A stretch of 49,551 nt of DNA, from assembly GCA_017557505.1 (NCBI GenBank), contig JAFYYP010000021.1:1-49551 (forward strand). Reading direction: 5' to 3'. Below, in pieces: positions 1-7,008 of the stretch; within the stretch, counting starts at the first letter, position 1; each line of letters starts with the position of its first letter. Both the position numbers and the translations under genes were made by a program. Source of the stretch: Bacillota bacterium (lineage in GTDB: Bacteria > Bacillota > Clostridia > Peptostreptococcales > Anaerovoracaceae). The notes under the pieces were generated by a model that worked only from the letters and a program-made list of their open reading frames with translations, was not told where the DNA came from and ran no database searches.

Positions 1-1
1 A

Positions 2-166
2 AGAGAAGGCGAAAATCTGGAAAGCGCTCTTAAGAGATTCAAGCGTTCTTGCGCCAGAGACGGCGTCATGTCCGAGCTCCGTAAGAGAGAACACTATGAA
101 AAGCCCAGCGTAAAGCGGAAGAAGAAGTCCGAAGCAGCGCGTAAAAAGGCTAACAAGAGATACTGA
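2..166 (+). CDS. rpsU: 30S ribosomal protein S21, C-terminal part (partial at window edge)
   Basis: The frame is open from the left edge to TGA at 164-166 and gives 54 residues. They match the end of ribosomal protein S21, with [14 protein letters not shown] followed by [14 protein letters not shown] and a very basic tail ending KKANKRY. S21 is a small basic protein of the 30S platform near the 3' end of 16S rRNA. Only the first few residues are missing. A strong hairpin terminator follows 21 bases later, so rpsU appears to be transcribed separately from the phoH operon. The identification rests on the motif and on the usual neighbourhood of phoH and ybeY. Confidence 0.95.
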   Translation, partial: REGENLESALKRFKRSCARDGVMSELRKREHYEKPSVKRKKKSEAARKKANKRY

Positions 167-186
167 TCCGATCAAAAGCCGAAACG

Positions 187-221
187 AAAGCCGAAGCCGA
201 AAAGCTTCGGCTTTGTGTTTT
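187..221 (+). terminator. Intrinsic terminator after rpsU
   Basis: An 11-bp perfect stem (187-197 with 204-214, AAAGCCGAAGC / GCTTCGGCTTT) encloses the loop CGAAAA. The T-rich tail TTTGTGTTTT follows. It ends the rpsU transcript just before the phoH promoter region. Confidence 0.88.
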
Positions 222-247
222 CAAAAGGGGCCGTTTTATGGTATGAT
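218..247 (+). promoter_or_regulatory. Possible phoH operon promoter
   Basis: TATGAT at 242-247 is a good -10 box. The best -35 match 18 bases upstream is the weak TTTTCA (218-223). It lies directly after the rpsU terminator and before the phoH ribosome binding site, where a promoter is needed. The -35 box is poor, so confidence is moderate. Confidence 0.4.
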
Positions 248-278
248 ATATGTTGAAAAATTATGGGGAGGACCATAT

Positions 279-1250
279 TTGAGCGAGATCAGGATACATC
301 AGGATTCCGATCTGGGACCGAGGGAAGTCTTCGGCACTCTGGACGCGAATCTCAAGACGATCGAAAAGGACTGCGGCGTGGAAGTCGCCGTCCGCGGCGA
401 TGAGATCATCATCAACGGAGCGGAGCCCGAACGGGCCGCGTCCGTCATCGGAGAACTGTTCACGGTCGCAGGCGCAGGCCAGCAGCTGGACGAACAGAAG
501 GTCAATTACATACTGGAATTATCGCGAGAGGGCATCTCGTACGCGCAGAGCACGCTGGCGAAAGACGTCGTCTGCTTTACACATAAGGGAAAGCCGCTGA
601 AGGCGAAGACGCTCGGCCAGAAGCAGTACGTGGACGCCGTGCGCAAGAACGACATCGTATTCGGCATCGGCCCCGCCGGTACCGGCAAGAGCTATCTGGC
701 GGTCGCGATGGCCATCAACGCCCTGAAGAACAAAGAAGTCGAACGGATCATCCTTGCGCGTCCCGCCGTCGAAGCGGGCGAACGCCTCGGTTTTCTGCCC
801 GGCGACCTGCAGGAGAAGGTGGACCCGTATCTGCGGCCGCTGTACGACGCGCTGTACGATATCTTGGGCCGTGACGCCGCGCTGCGTTTAAAGGAAAAGG
901 AGACCATCGAGGTCGTGCCGCTCGCCTATATGCGCGGACGCACGCTCGACAACAGCTTCATCATCCTGGACGAGGCGCAGAACGCCACGAAGGAGCAGAT
1001 GAAGATGTTCCTGACCCGTATGGGATTCGGCAGTAAGGTCATCGTCACGGGCGATATCACGCAGATCGACCTGCCGCGAGGCAAGCGCTCCGGTCTGGTC
1101 GATGCCATGCACATCCTGAACCACGTCGAAGGCATCGCGTTCTGCCGGCTCACGGACAGCGACGTCGTGCGCCATCCGCTCGTGCGCCGCATCGTGAACG
1201 CCTACGACCGCTACGTGCAGAAGCACCCGGAATGGGCACAGGATGAATAG
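279..1250 (+). CDS. phoH: PhoH-family P-loop ATPase
   Basis: Cytoplasmic PhoH-like ATPase of the YbeY-associated type, linked to RNA and ribosome quality control in other bacteria. I chose the TTG at 279 because GGGGAGG (265-271) sits 7 bases upstream. An ATG-like extension to 213 would run back into the rpsU terminator. This gives 323 residues, normal for the family. Visible motifs are the Walker A GPAGTGKS (about residues 131-138) and Walker B IILDEAQN (about 228-235), then ITGDITQIDLP and GLVDAMHIL typical of PhoH. The N-terminal 110 residues resemble the KH-like part seen in Firmicutes PhoH. The last codons overlap ybeY by 8 bases, which indicates translational coupling. It heads the phoH-ybeY-cdd-era-recO operon. 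Confidence 0.93.
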   Translation: MSEIRIHQDSDLGPREVFGTLDANLKTIEKDCGVEVAVRGDEIIINGAEPERAASVIGELFTVAGAGQQLDEQKVNYILELSREGISYAQSTLAKDVVCFTHKGKPLKAKTLGQKQYVDAVRKNDIVFGIGPAGTGKSYLAVAMAINALKNKEVERIILARPAVEAGERLGFLPGDLQEKVDPYLRPLYDALYDILGRDAALRLKEKETIEVVPLAYMRGRTLDNSFIILDEAQNATKEQMKMFLTRMGFGSKVIVTGDITQIDLPRGKRSGLVDAMHILNHVEGIAFCRLTDSDVVRHPLVRRIVNAYDRYVQKHPEWAQDE

Positions 1251-1716
1251 GAAACGGTCTATGTTTATCTATTTTGACGACGAAGAAAAGGTCGATAAGA
1301 GGACTGCGAATACCATGTACGCGGCGGCTGCGCTGTGCGCAAGGGAAGAGGATCTGGACGACGAACGTCTGTCCATGTCAGTTTCCTTCGTATCCGCGGA
1401 CGAGATCAGGGATCTGAACCGGGAATACAGAGACAAGGACGCGGTCACGGACGTTCTGTCGTTCCCGCAGTTCGACCCGTACGAATACATGCAGGACTGG
1501 GATGAAGTCGCTCTGGGCGACGTCGTCATCTGCGAGGAGCGCGCGAAGCAGCAGGCGGAGGAATTCGGCCACAGCTACGAGCGAGAGCTCATCTACCTGT
1601 TCGTGCATTCGTGTTTCCACCTGCTTGGCTACGACCACGAGACCGAAGAAGAGAAGAAGGTCATGCGCGAAAAGGAAGAAAAGGTCATGACCCAGCTCGA
1701 CCTGAGGAGGATATAG
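1243..1716 (+). CDS. ybeY: Endoribonuclease YbeY
   Basis: Zinc-dependent RNase that takes part in 16S rRNA 3'-end processing and ribosome quality control. The signature H-x3-H-x5-H zinc motif is intact as HSCFHLLGYDH (about residues 122-132), and TDVLSFPQF earlier in the chain is also typical. The 157-residue length is normal. Two starts are possible: ATG 1243, which overlaps the end of phoH, and ATG 1261, preceded by AGGAAA about 7 bases upstream. I list the longer form. The neighbours phoH, cdd, era and recO form the conserved Firmicutes set. The usual dgkA gene between ybeY and cdd is absent here. Confidence 0.94.
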   Translation: MNRKRSMFIYFDDEEKVDKRTANTMYAAAALCAREEDLDDERLSMSVSFVSADEIRDLNREYRDKDAVTDVLSFPQFDPYEYMQDWDEVALGDVVICEERAKQQAEEFGHSYERELIYLFVHSCFHLLGYDHETEEEKKVMREKEEKVMTQLDLRRI

Positions 1717-1717
1717 T

Positions 1718-2101
1718 ATGGCAACTACGGATAAAAAGCTGTTCCGTATGGCGGTGAAAGCTTCGGAAAACGCCTATGCGCCGTTTTCTGACTTCCACGT
1801 CGGTGCGGCGCTGCTGGCAAAAGACGGCCGGATCTTCACCGGGGTCAACGTTGAGAATTCTTCTTACGGCGCAACGATCTGCGCCGAACGCACCGCCATG
1901 GTGAAGGCGATTTCCGAAGGCTGCCGCGAATTCGAGGCTATCGCGATCGCGGGGAACGGCGGTACGAGCTGGCCCTGCGGCATCTGCCGGCAGTTCATGT
2001 ACGAATTCTGCCCGGATATTCGTGTCATCAGCGGGGAAAGCGAAGACGAATTGAAAGTATATATCTTAAAGGAACTGCTTCCGGAGGGATTTAAACTATG
2101 A
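1718..2101 (+). CDS. cdd: Cytidine deaminase
   Basis: Deaminates cytidine and deoxycytidine to uridine and deoxyuridine in pyrimidine salvage. At 127 residues it fits the small homotetrameric class. The zinc site is complete: ICAERTA supplies the first Cys and the catalytic Glu, and PCGICRQ supplies the two further Cys ligands. The N-terminal AYAPFSDFHVGAALL and GVNVENSSYG are family hallmarks for substrate binding. A strong GAGGAGG site precedes ATG 1718. The stop overlaps the era start as ATGA (2098-2101), so the two genes are translationally coupled. The nucleoside genes deoB and pyrimidine phosphorylase about 19 kb away would act in the same salvage route. Confidence 0.96.
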   Translation: MATTDKKLFRMAVKASENAYAPFSDFHVGAALLAKDGRIFTGVNVENSSYGATICAERTAMVKAISEGCREFEAIAIAGNGGTSWPCGICRQFMYEFCPDIRVISGESEDELKVYILKELLPEGFKL

Positions 2102-3030
2102 AGAGCGGATTTATCGGCATCATCGGCAGGCTGAACGTAGGAAAATCCACGCTGCTGAACTCCATTTTGGGAGAAAAGATCGCCATTACGACGGAAAAGC
2201 CGCAGACGACAAGAAATACTATCCGCGGCATCTATACGCGTATGGAAGGCGAGGGCGAAAACAGAGAACCCGCGTGCCAGATGGTCTTTATCGACACGCC
2301 GGGCATCCATAAGCCCAAAAATAAGCTCGGAACGTTCATGACGGACTCCGCTGTGAATACGTTGAAGGAAGTAGACGTAATCCTATTTCTGGTAGACTCT
2401 GAATTTGAAGGCGAGGGCAGCGGCGACGCGTATATCCTGGACCTGCTGCGTTCGAACCAGACGCCAAAGCTTCTCGTCATCAACAAGATCGACAAGATCG
2501 ATCCCGATACGTTCCAGCGGATCTACGAGTATTATGAGGGTCTGGACCTGTTCGACGCCATCGTCGGCACGAACGCGAAGAGCGGCCAGAACGTGGACGA
2601 ACTGCTCGAAACGCTGGAAGACCTGCTGGCCGAAGGCCCGATGTTCTTCCCCGAAGAGATGATCACGGATAATCCGGAACGTTTCCTCGTCTCTGAGATC
2701 ATCCGCGAGAAGGCGCTTCTGTACTTAAACGACGAAGTGCCGCACGGCGTGGCGGTCGAGATCGAAAGATTCGACGAACAGCCGGACATTTCGAACATTT
2801 CAGCGGTCATCTACTGCGAAAAAGATTCCCACAAGGGCATCATTATCGGCCGCGACGGAAAGAAACTCAAGGGTATCGGCAAATCCGCGCGTCTGGAGAT
2901 CGAAGCGCTGCTCGGCACAAAGGTCTTCCTCGAACTGTTCGTTAAGGTCAAGAAGAACTGGCGCCAGAGCGACGTGATGCTCGGCAATTTCGGTTACGTC
3001 GCGTCCTGGAAGACGGACCTGCACCGCTAG
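2098..3030 (+). CDS. era: GTPase Era
   Basis: Essential-type Ras-like GTPase that binds 16S rRNA during 30S assembly. The 310 residues carry a GTPase domain followed by a C-terminal KH domain. Seen are G1 GRLNVGKS (residues 10-17), the TTR switch region, G3 DTPG (about 66), G4 NKID (about 129) and the KH core GIIIGRDGKKLKGIG. G1 is odd: residue 12 is Leu (CTG), where Era proteins nearly always have Pro (GRPNVGKS). The GxxxxGKS pattern itself is kept, so the protein should still bind nucleotide. The start overlaps cdd, and recO follows 6 bases after the stop. Confidence 0.96.
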   Translation: MKSGFIGIIGRLNVGKSTLLNSILGEKIAITTEKPQTTRNTIRGIYTRMEGEGENREPACQMVFIDTPGIHKPKNKLGTFMTDSAVNTLKEVDVILFLVDSEFEGEGSGDAYILDLLRSNQTPKLLVINKIDKIDPDTFQRIYEYYEGLDLFDAIVGTNAKSGQNVDELLETLEDLLAEGPMFFPEEMITDNPERFLVSEIIREKALLYLNDEVPHGVAVEIERFDEQPDISNISAVIYCEKDSHKGIIIGRDGKKLKGIGKSARLEIEALLGTKVFLELFVKVKKNWRQSDVMLGNFGYVASWKTDLHR

Positions 3031-3036
3031 CGCGTT

Positions 3037-3777
3037 ATGGTAACGGATACCGAAGGACTCGTGCTGCGGCAGATCAAAGCCGCGAACGGCCGGCGCATGA
3101 TCGTGATCCTCACGAAACGCTACGGCAAGATCAGCGCGGGAACGTCCATCAGCGAAGGCGGAAAGAACAAGACGGCGCTGGCGCTGCGTCCGTTCACGTA
3201 CGGGCGCTACGAGCTGTTCAAGGGCCGCGAGACGTTCAGCATCAACGGCGCAGAGACGCTGCAGAGCTTCTACGCGATCGGCGAGAACGTGGAGAAATAC
3301 ATGGCCGCGTCGTACGCGCTGGAGCTTACGGACCGCGTGACCGAAGAGGATCAGCCGCAGCCCGGGCTGCTCAGCGTGCTCAAGGATTTCCTGGAGCTGC
3401 TGGATGAAAGAAAGAGCGCGTTCGGCACCTTGCTGATCGCGTTTCAGAGCAAGGTCCTGCAGATCGCAGGCTGCGCGCCTCAGCTCGACCGCTGCATGCG
3501 CTGCGGTAAAGAAGAGGATCTTGCCGCTCTCAGCATCGCTGACGGAGGCCTGATCTGCGCGGACTGCCTGGCCGGGTCACCGCCCGATCCGCTCGTTTAC
3601 GAACTGAGCGAAGACCAGTTGGCAGCCCTGCGTTTCATGGCGGCAAGGCCAATCAATGCGCTCAAAGGGATCGGATTGAACGCAGATGCGGAGAAGAAGC
3701 TCCGCAGACTGTTTCAGGCATATATCGCTTATCACCTGGGGATCGAAGATCTGAAAAGTGAAAGCTTAGTCATGTAG
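3037..3777 (+). CDS. recO: DNA repair protein RecO
   Basis: RecF-pathway mediator that helps load RecA on SSB-coated DNA and anneals strands. At 246 residues it has normal length. The N-terminal OB-like part runs from DTEGLVLRQIKAANGRRMI. The zinc finger is intact, with C153-x2-C156 (CMRCG) and C174-x2-C177 (CADC), followed by a helical C-terminal domain. No clear ribosome binding site lies in the 6-base gap after era, so translation probably depends on coupling. Its place after era is the standard Firmicutes order. Confidence 0.93.
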   Translation: MVTDTEGLVLRQIKAANGRRMIVILTKRYGKISAGTSISEGGKNKTALALRPFTYGRYELFKGRETFSINGAETLQSFYAIGENVEKYMAASYALELTDRVTEEDQPQPGLLSVLKDFLELLDERKSAFGTLLIAFQSKVLQIAGCAPQLDRCMRCGKEEDLAALSIADGGLICADCLAGSPPDPLVYELSEDQLAALRFMAARPINALKGIGLNADAEKKLRRLFQAYIAYHLGIEDLKSESLVM

Positions 3778-3808
3778 ATCGGCGAAAAGCCGGAAAGGGG
3801 AAATACTT

Positions 3809-4534
3809 ATGGAAATCACACTGGAAAAGATCGAACTCGTCAAGGACAGGACCGGCGTCGGGTACAAAGAAGCCAAGGAAGCGCTGGAAAAGACCGAAGG
3901 CAGTGTCGTGGACGCCATCATCCTGATCGAAGATACGATCGATGAGTCCACCAAGGAGACGGAAAAGAAGAACGTCCAGATCCTGGATACCGTCAAGGAA
4001 GCCGTCCGCAAGGGCAACGTCAGCAAGATCGTCATCAAGAAGGGCGACGAAGTGGTCATGAATCTGCCGGTCAGCATCGGCATCATCGGGACCGTGCTGT
4101 TCCCCTGGGCCGCGATCGGCGGCTGCATCGCTGCGCTGGGAACGAAGTGCTCGATCGAACTGGTGAAGGAAGACGGCGAAGTCGTCAATGTCAGCGAAAA
4201 GGCGTCCAGAACGTTCGAGACCGTCAAGGACAAGGGCAGCGTCATCTATGACGAAGTGAAGGAAAAGAGCGGAGACCTGTTCGAATCCGCGAAGGATAAG
4301 AGCGGAGACCTGTTCGAATCTGCAAAGGATAAGAGCGGGGATCTGTTCGAAGCAGCTAAAGACAAAGGCGGAGACCTGTTCGAAGCGGCTAAGGACAAGG
4401 GCGGAGACCTGTACGAAGCGGCTAAAGACAAGTTTGTCAAGGAAAAGGAACCCGAAGCGGAAGAACCGTTCGCAAGACCCAACGATTTCGATCTGTCCGA
4501 CCTGGATCTGGACGAAATGGAAGAGGATAAATAA
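3809..4534 (+). CDS. DUF4342-type protein with C-terminal 11-residue repeats
   Basis: 241 residues. The first 45 residues (LEKIELVKDRTGVGYKEAKE, then GSVVDAIILIED) look like the UBA-like, TS-N-like head of DUF4342 proteins. A strongly hydrophobic stretch (about residues 88-112, VSIGIIGTVLFPWAAIGGCI) suggests membrane contact. Residues 153-207 are five tandem copies of an 11-mer of the form KxGDLFEAAKD, followed by a charged acidic tail. The 11-mer period and alternating charge suggest a long amphipathic helix like those of LEA or apolipoprotein repeats. The gene sits between recO and glyQS with GGGGAAA before ATG 3809. The function is unknown; a role in membrane stress is only a guess from composition. 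Confidence 0.8.
   Translation: MEITLEKIELVKDRTGVGYKEAKEALEKTEGSVVDAIILIEDTIDESTKETEKKNVQILDTVKEAVRKGNVSKIVIKKGDEVVMNLPVSIGIIGTVLFPWAAIGGCIAALGTKCSIELVKEDGEVVNVSEKASRTFETVKDKGSVIYDEVKEKSGDLFESAKDKSGDLFESAKDKSGDLFEAAKDKGGDLFEAAKDKGGDLYEAAKDKFVKEKEPEAEEPFARPNDFDLSDLDLDEMEEDK
4265..4429 (+). repeat. Five tandem 33-bp units inside the DUF4342 gene
   Basis: Units at 4265-4297, 4298-4330, 4331-4363, 4364-4396 and 4397-4429 each encode K(S/G)GDL(F/Y)E(S/A)AKD. The first three units are closest to each other and the last two share GG after Lys. The gradient suggests growth by repeated duplication. The units are in frame and have no spacers. Confidence 0.92.
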
Positions 4535-4552
4535 AACTTATAGGAGAGTATT

Positions 4553-5956
4553 ATGAATAAAGAACTGACGATGGACCAGCTCGTAGCGCTGTGCAAGAAC
4601 CGCGGATTCCTGTATCCGGGCTCCGAGATCTACGGCGGACTGGCCAATTCCTGGGACTACGGCCCGCTGGGCGTAGAGTTCAAAAACAACGTAAAGAAGG
4701 CATGGTGGAAGAAATTCGTCCAGGAGAGCCCCTACAACGTGGGCCTTGACGCTGCGATCCTCATGAACCCGCAGACCTGGGTGGCATCCGGCCATCTGGC
4801 CAGCTTTTCCGACCCTCTGATGGACTGCAAAGCCTGCCGGGCAAGATTTCGCGCGGATAAGCTCATCGAGGACTTTGCCGCGGAGAACGGCATCGACCTG
4901 GGCGGTTCCGTGGACGGATGGTCCAACGAAGAGATGGAGAAGTTTATCGCGGATCACAAGATCCCTTGCCCCGAATGCGGCAAGACCGATTTTACGCCGA
5001 TCCGTCAGTTCAACCTGATGTTCAAGACGTTCCAGGGGGTCACGGAAGACTCGAAGGCGGAGCTGTACCTGCGCCCGGAGACGGCCCAGGGCATCTTCGT
5101 GAACTTCAAGAACGTGCAGCGCACGAGCCGCAAGAAGGTGCCGTTCGGCATCGCGCAGATCGGCAAGTCGTTCCGCAACGAGATCACGCCGGGCAACTTC
5201 ATCTTCCGCATCCGCGAGTTCGAGCAGATGGAGCTGGAATTCTTCTGCCAGCCCGGCACGGACCTCGAATGGTTCGCGTACTGGAAAGAGTACTGCAGAA
5301 AGTTCCTCGAAGACCTCGGCATGAACATGGAGAAGCTGCGCCTGCGTGACCACTCCAAGGAGGAGCTTTCCTTCTACAGCCGCGCGACGACGGACTTCGA
5401 ATATCTGTTCCCGTTCGGCTGGGGCGAACTGTGGGGCATCGCGGACCGCACGGACTACGACCTCGGGCGCCATCAGGAAGTTTCGGGCCAGAACATGGAA
5501 TACATCGACCCGGTCACGAACGAGCGCTATCTGCCGTACGTCATCGAGCCTTCGCTCGGTGCGGACCGCGTGGCGCTGGCGTTCCTGTGCGACGCGTACG
5601 ACGAGGAAGACCTGAGCAAGGACGGCAAGGCAGACAGCCGCACCGTCATGCACTTCCATCCGTATCTGGCGCCGTTCAAGGCCGCCGTTCTGCCGCTGTC
5701 CAAGAAGCTGTCCGAACAGGCCATGGCGATCTATCAGGATCTGGCGAAATACTTCTCCGTCGATTACGACCAGTCCGGCAGCATCGGCAAGCTGTACCGC
5801 CGCCAGGACGAGATCGGTACGCCGTACTGCATCACCGTCGACTTCGATACCGCAAACGACGGCTGCGTCACCGTGCGCGACCGCGACACCATGGAGCAGG
5901 TCCGTATGCCCATCGGCGAACTGAGAGCATTTATCGAGAAATCGATGGAATTTTAA
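4553..5956 (+). CDS. glyQS: Glycine-tRNA ligase (one-chain, homodimeric type)
   Basis: Class II aminoacyl-tRNA synthetase that charges tRNA-Gly in the cytoplasm. The 467-residue single chain is the alpha-2 type, not the alpha/beta GlyQ+GlyS type. Features seen are the N-terminal [20 protein letters not shown], the class II motif 2 region around [20 protein letters not shown], motif 3 near [14 protein letters not shown], and a C-terminal anticodon-binding domain with [19 protein letters not shown]. There is a CxxC pair at CKAC, and CPEC in the insertion. An AGGAG site lies 8 bases before ATG. Only 18 bases separate it from the preceding gene, which leaves no room for a T-box leader. A terminator follows. 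Confidence 0.97.
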   Translation: MNKELTMDQLVALCKNRGFLYPGSEIYGGLANSWDYGPLGVEFKNNVKKAWWKKFVQESPYNVGLDAAILMNPQTWVASGHLASFSDPLMDCKACRARFRADKLIEDFAAENGIDLGGSVDGWSNEEMEKFIADHKIPCPECGKTDFTPIRQFNLMFKTFQGVTEDSKAELYLRPETAQGIFVNFKNVQRTSRKKVPFGIAQIGKSFRNEITPGNFIFRIREFEQMELEFFCQPGTDLEWFAYWKEYCRKFLEDLGMNMEKLRLRDHSKEELSFYSRATTDFEYLFPFGWGELWGIADRTDYDLGRHQEVSGQNMEYIDPVTNERYLPYVIEPSLGADRVALAFLCDAYDEEDLSKDGKADSRTVMHFHPYLAPFKAAVLPLSKKLSEQAMAIYQDLAKYFSVDYDQSGSIGKLYRRQDEIGTPYCITVDFDTANDGCVTVRDRDTMEQVRMPIGELRAFIEKSMEF

Positions 5957-5966
5957 GAAAGGAAAG

Positions 5967-5994
5967 AGCGCAGGTGTTAAGCCTGCGCTTTTTA
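5967..5994 (+). terminator. Terminator after glyQS
   Basis: The 8-bp stem AGCGCAGG / CCTGCGCT (5967-5974 with 5982-5989) has loop TGTTAAG and tail TTTTTAT. It ends only 5 bases before the asparaginase start codon. Confidence 0.87.
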
Positions 5995-5999
5995 TAACG

Positions 6000-7007
6000 A
6001 TGAGTAAGATTTTGATCCTCAACACCGGCGGCACCATCGGTATGACCCGTACCGACAAAGGCTACATGCCCGACCGCGAATACTTTCGCAATTCGCTGCT
6101 GACCATGAATTCCCTGCGTGCGCCGGGAATGCCGGCGTGGGATTTCGTAGAAACGGAAGAATTGCTGGATTCGTCCAACATGACCGTCCGCGACTGGAAC
6201 GAGATCGCGGAACTGTTGGCAAAGTACTACGACGCCTACGACGGTTTCGTCGTGCTGCACGGCACGGACACCATGGCTTACACGGCTTCGGCGCTGTCGT
6301 TCATGCTGGAAGGGCTGAAGAAGCCTGTCATCATCACCGGCAGTCAGATCCCGCTGTGCGAGCTGCGTTCCGACGGACTCGACAACCTGATCTCCTCCAT
6401 GCTGATCGCGGCGGAAGGGAAGGCGAACGAAGTCTGCATCTACTTCGGCGGCAAACTGCTGCGCGGCAACCGCTCGACGAAGTATTCGGCCGACGGGCTG
6501 CTTGCGTTCCAGTCTCCGAACTATCCGGTCCTGGCGGAAGCGGGCATCACCATCAACTACAACAACAAAGCCATGCTGGAGCCGCCGAAGGAGCCGTTCC
6601 GCCTGCAGACGCTGGAGGAGGTGCCTATCGGGGTCATCAAGGTGTTCCCGGGCATCCAGTTCGGCCTGTTCGAATCCATCATGACGGAGAGCCTGAAGGG
6701 CATCGTCATCGAGACGTTCGGTGCCGGCAATATCCCGGCGGGCGGCGACGCCCTGCTGCCCATCATCCGCAGAGCGTTCGAGCACGGCAGCATCCTCACC
6801 GTGTGCTCGCAGTGTCCGCAGGGCACCGTGTCGCTGGGTACGTATGAAACGAGCAGCGGCCTGACAGCCGCAGGCGCCGTTTCCGGCAAAGACCTGACGA
6901 CCGAGGCCGCTGTTGCGAAACTGTATTATCTGTTCTCCAAGGGTTACTCCAAAGGGGAGATCAAGCGCCTGATGGAGCAGGATCTGCGGGGCGAGATGCG
7001 CTCTTAA
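6000..7007 (+). CDS. ansA: Type I (cytoplasmic) L-asparaginase
   Basis: Hydrolyses L-asparagine to aspartate and ammonia. The 335 residues lack a signal peptide, so it is the cytoplasmic AnsA class. Both catalytic blocks are intact: TGGTIG (residues 9-14, first catalytic Thr at 12) and HGTDTM (87-92, second catalytic Thr and the Asp), with NRSTKYSAD (Lys about 160) completing the site. The start is odd: ATG 6000 follows the glyQS terminator by 5 bases and has no ribosome binding site between, the nearest GAAAGGAAAG lying upstream of the hairpin. No later in-frame start fits, because TGG at residues 10-11 must be kept. The gene converges on the serpin gene with a single base between stop codons. 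Confidence 0.93.
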   Translation: MSKILILNTGGTIGMTRTDKGYMPDREYFRNSLLTMNSLRAPGMPAWDFVETEELLDSSNMTVRDWNEIAELLAKYYDAYDGFVVLHGTDTMAYTASALSFMLEGLKKPVIITGSQIPLCELRSDGLDNLISSMLIAAEGKANEVCIYFGGKLLRGNRSTKYSADGLLAFQSPNYPVLAEAGITINYNNKAMLEPPKEPFRLQTLEEVPIGVIKVFPGIQFGLFESIMTESLKGIVIETFGAGNIPAGGDALLPIIRRAFEHGSILTVCSQCPQGTVSLGTYETSSGLTAAGAVSGKDLTTEAAVAKLYYLFSKGYSKGEIKRLMEQDLRGEMRS

Positions 7008-7008
7008 C

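Noticed and set aside
4265-4429. 33-bp repeats as a CRISPR array
   Set aside because: They are contiguous, have no spacers and keep a protein frame.
4535-4552. T-box riboswitch before glyQS
   Set aside because: Only 18 bases separate the two genes.
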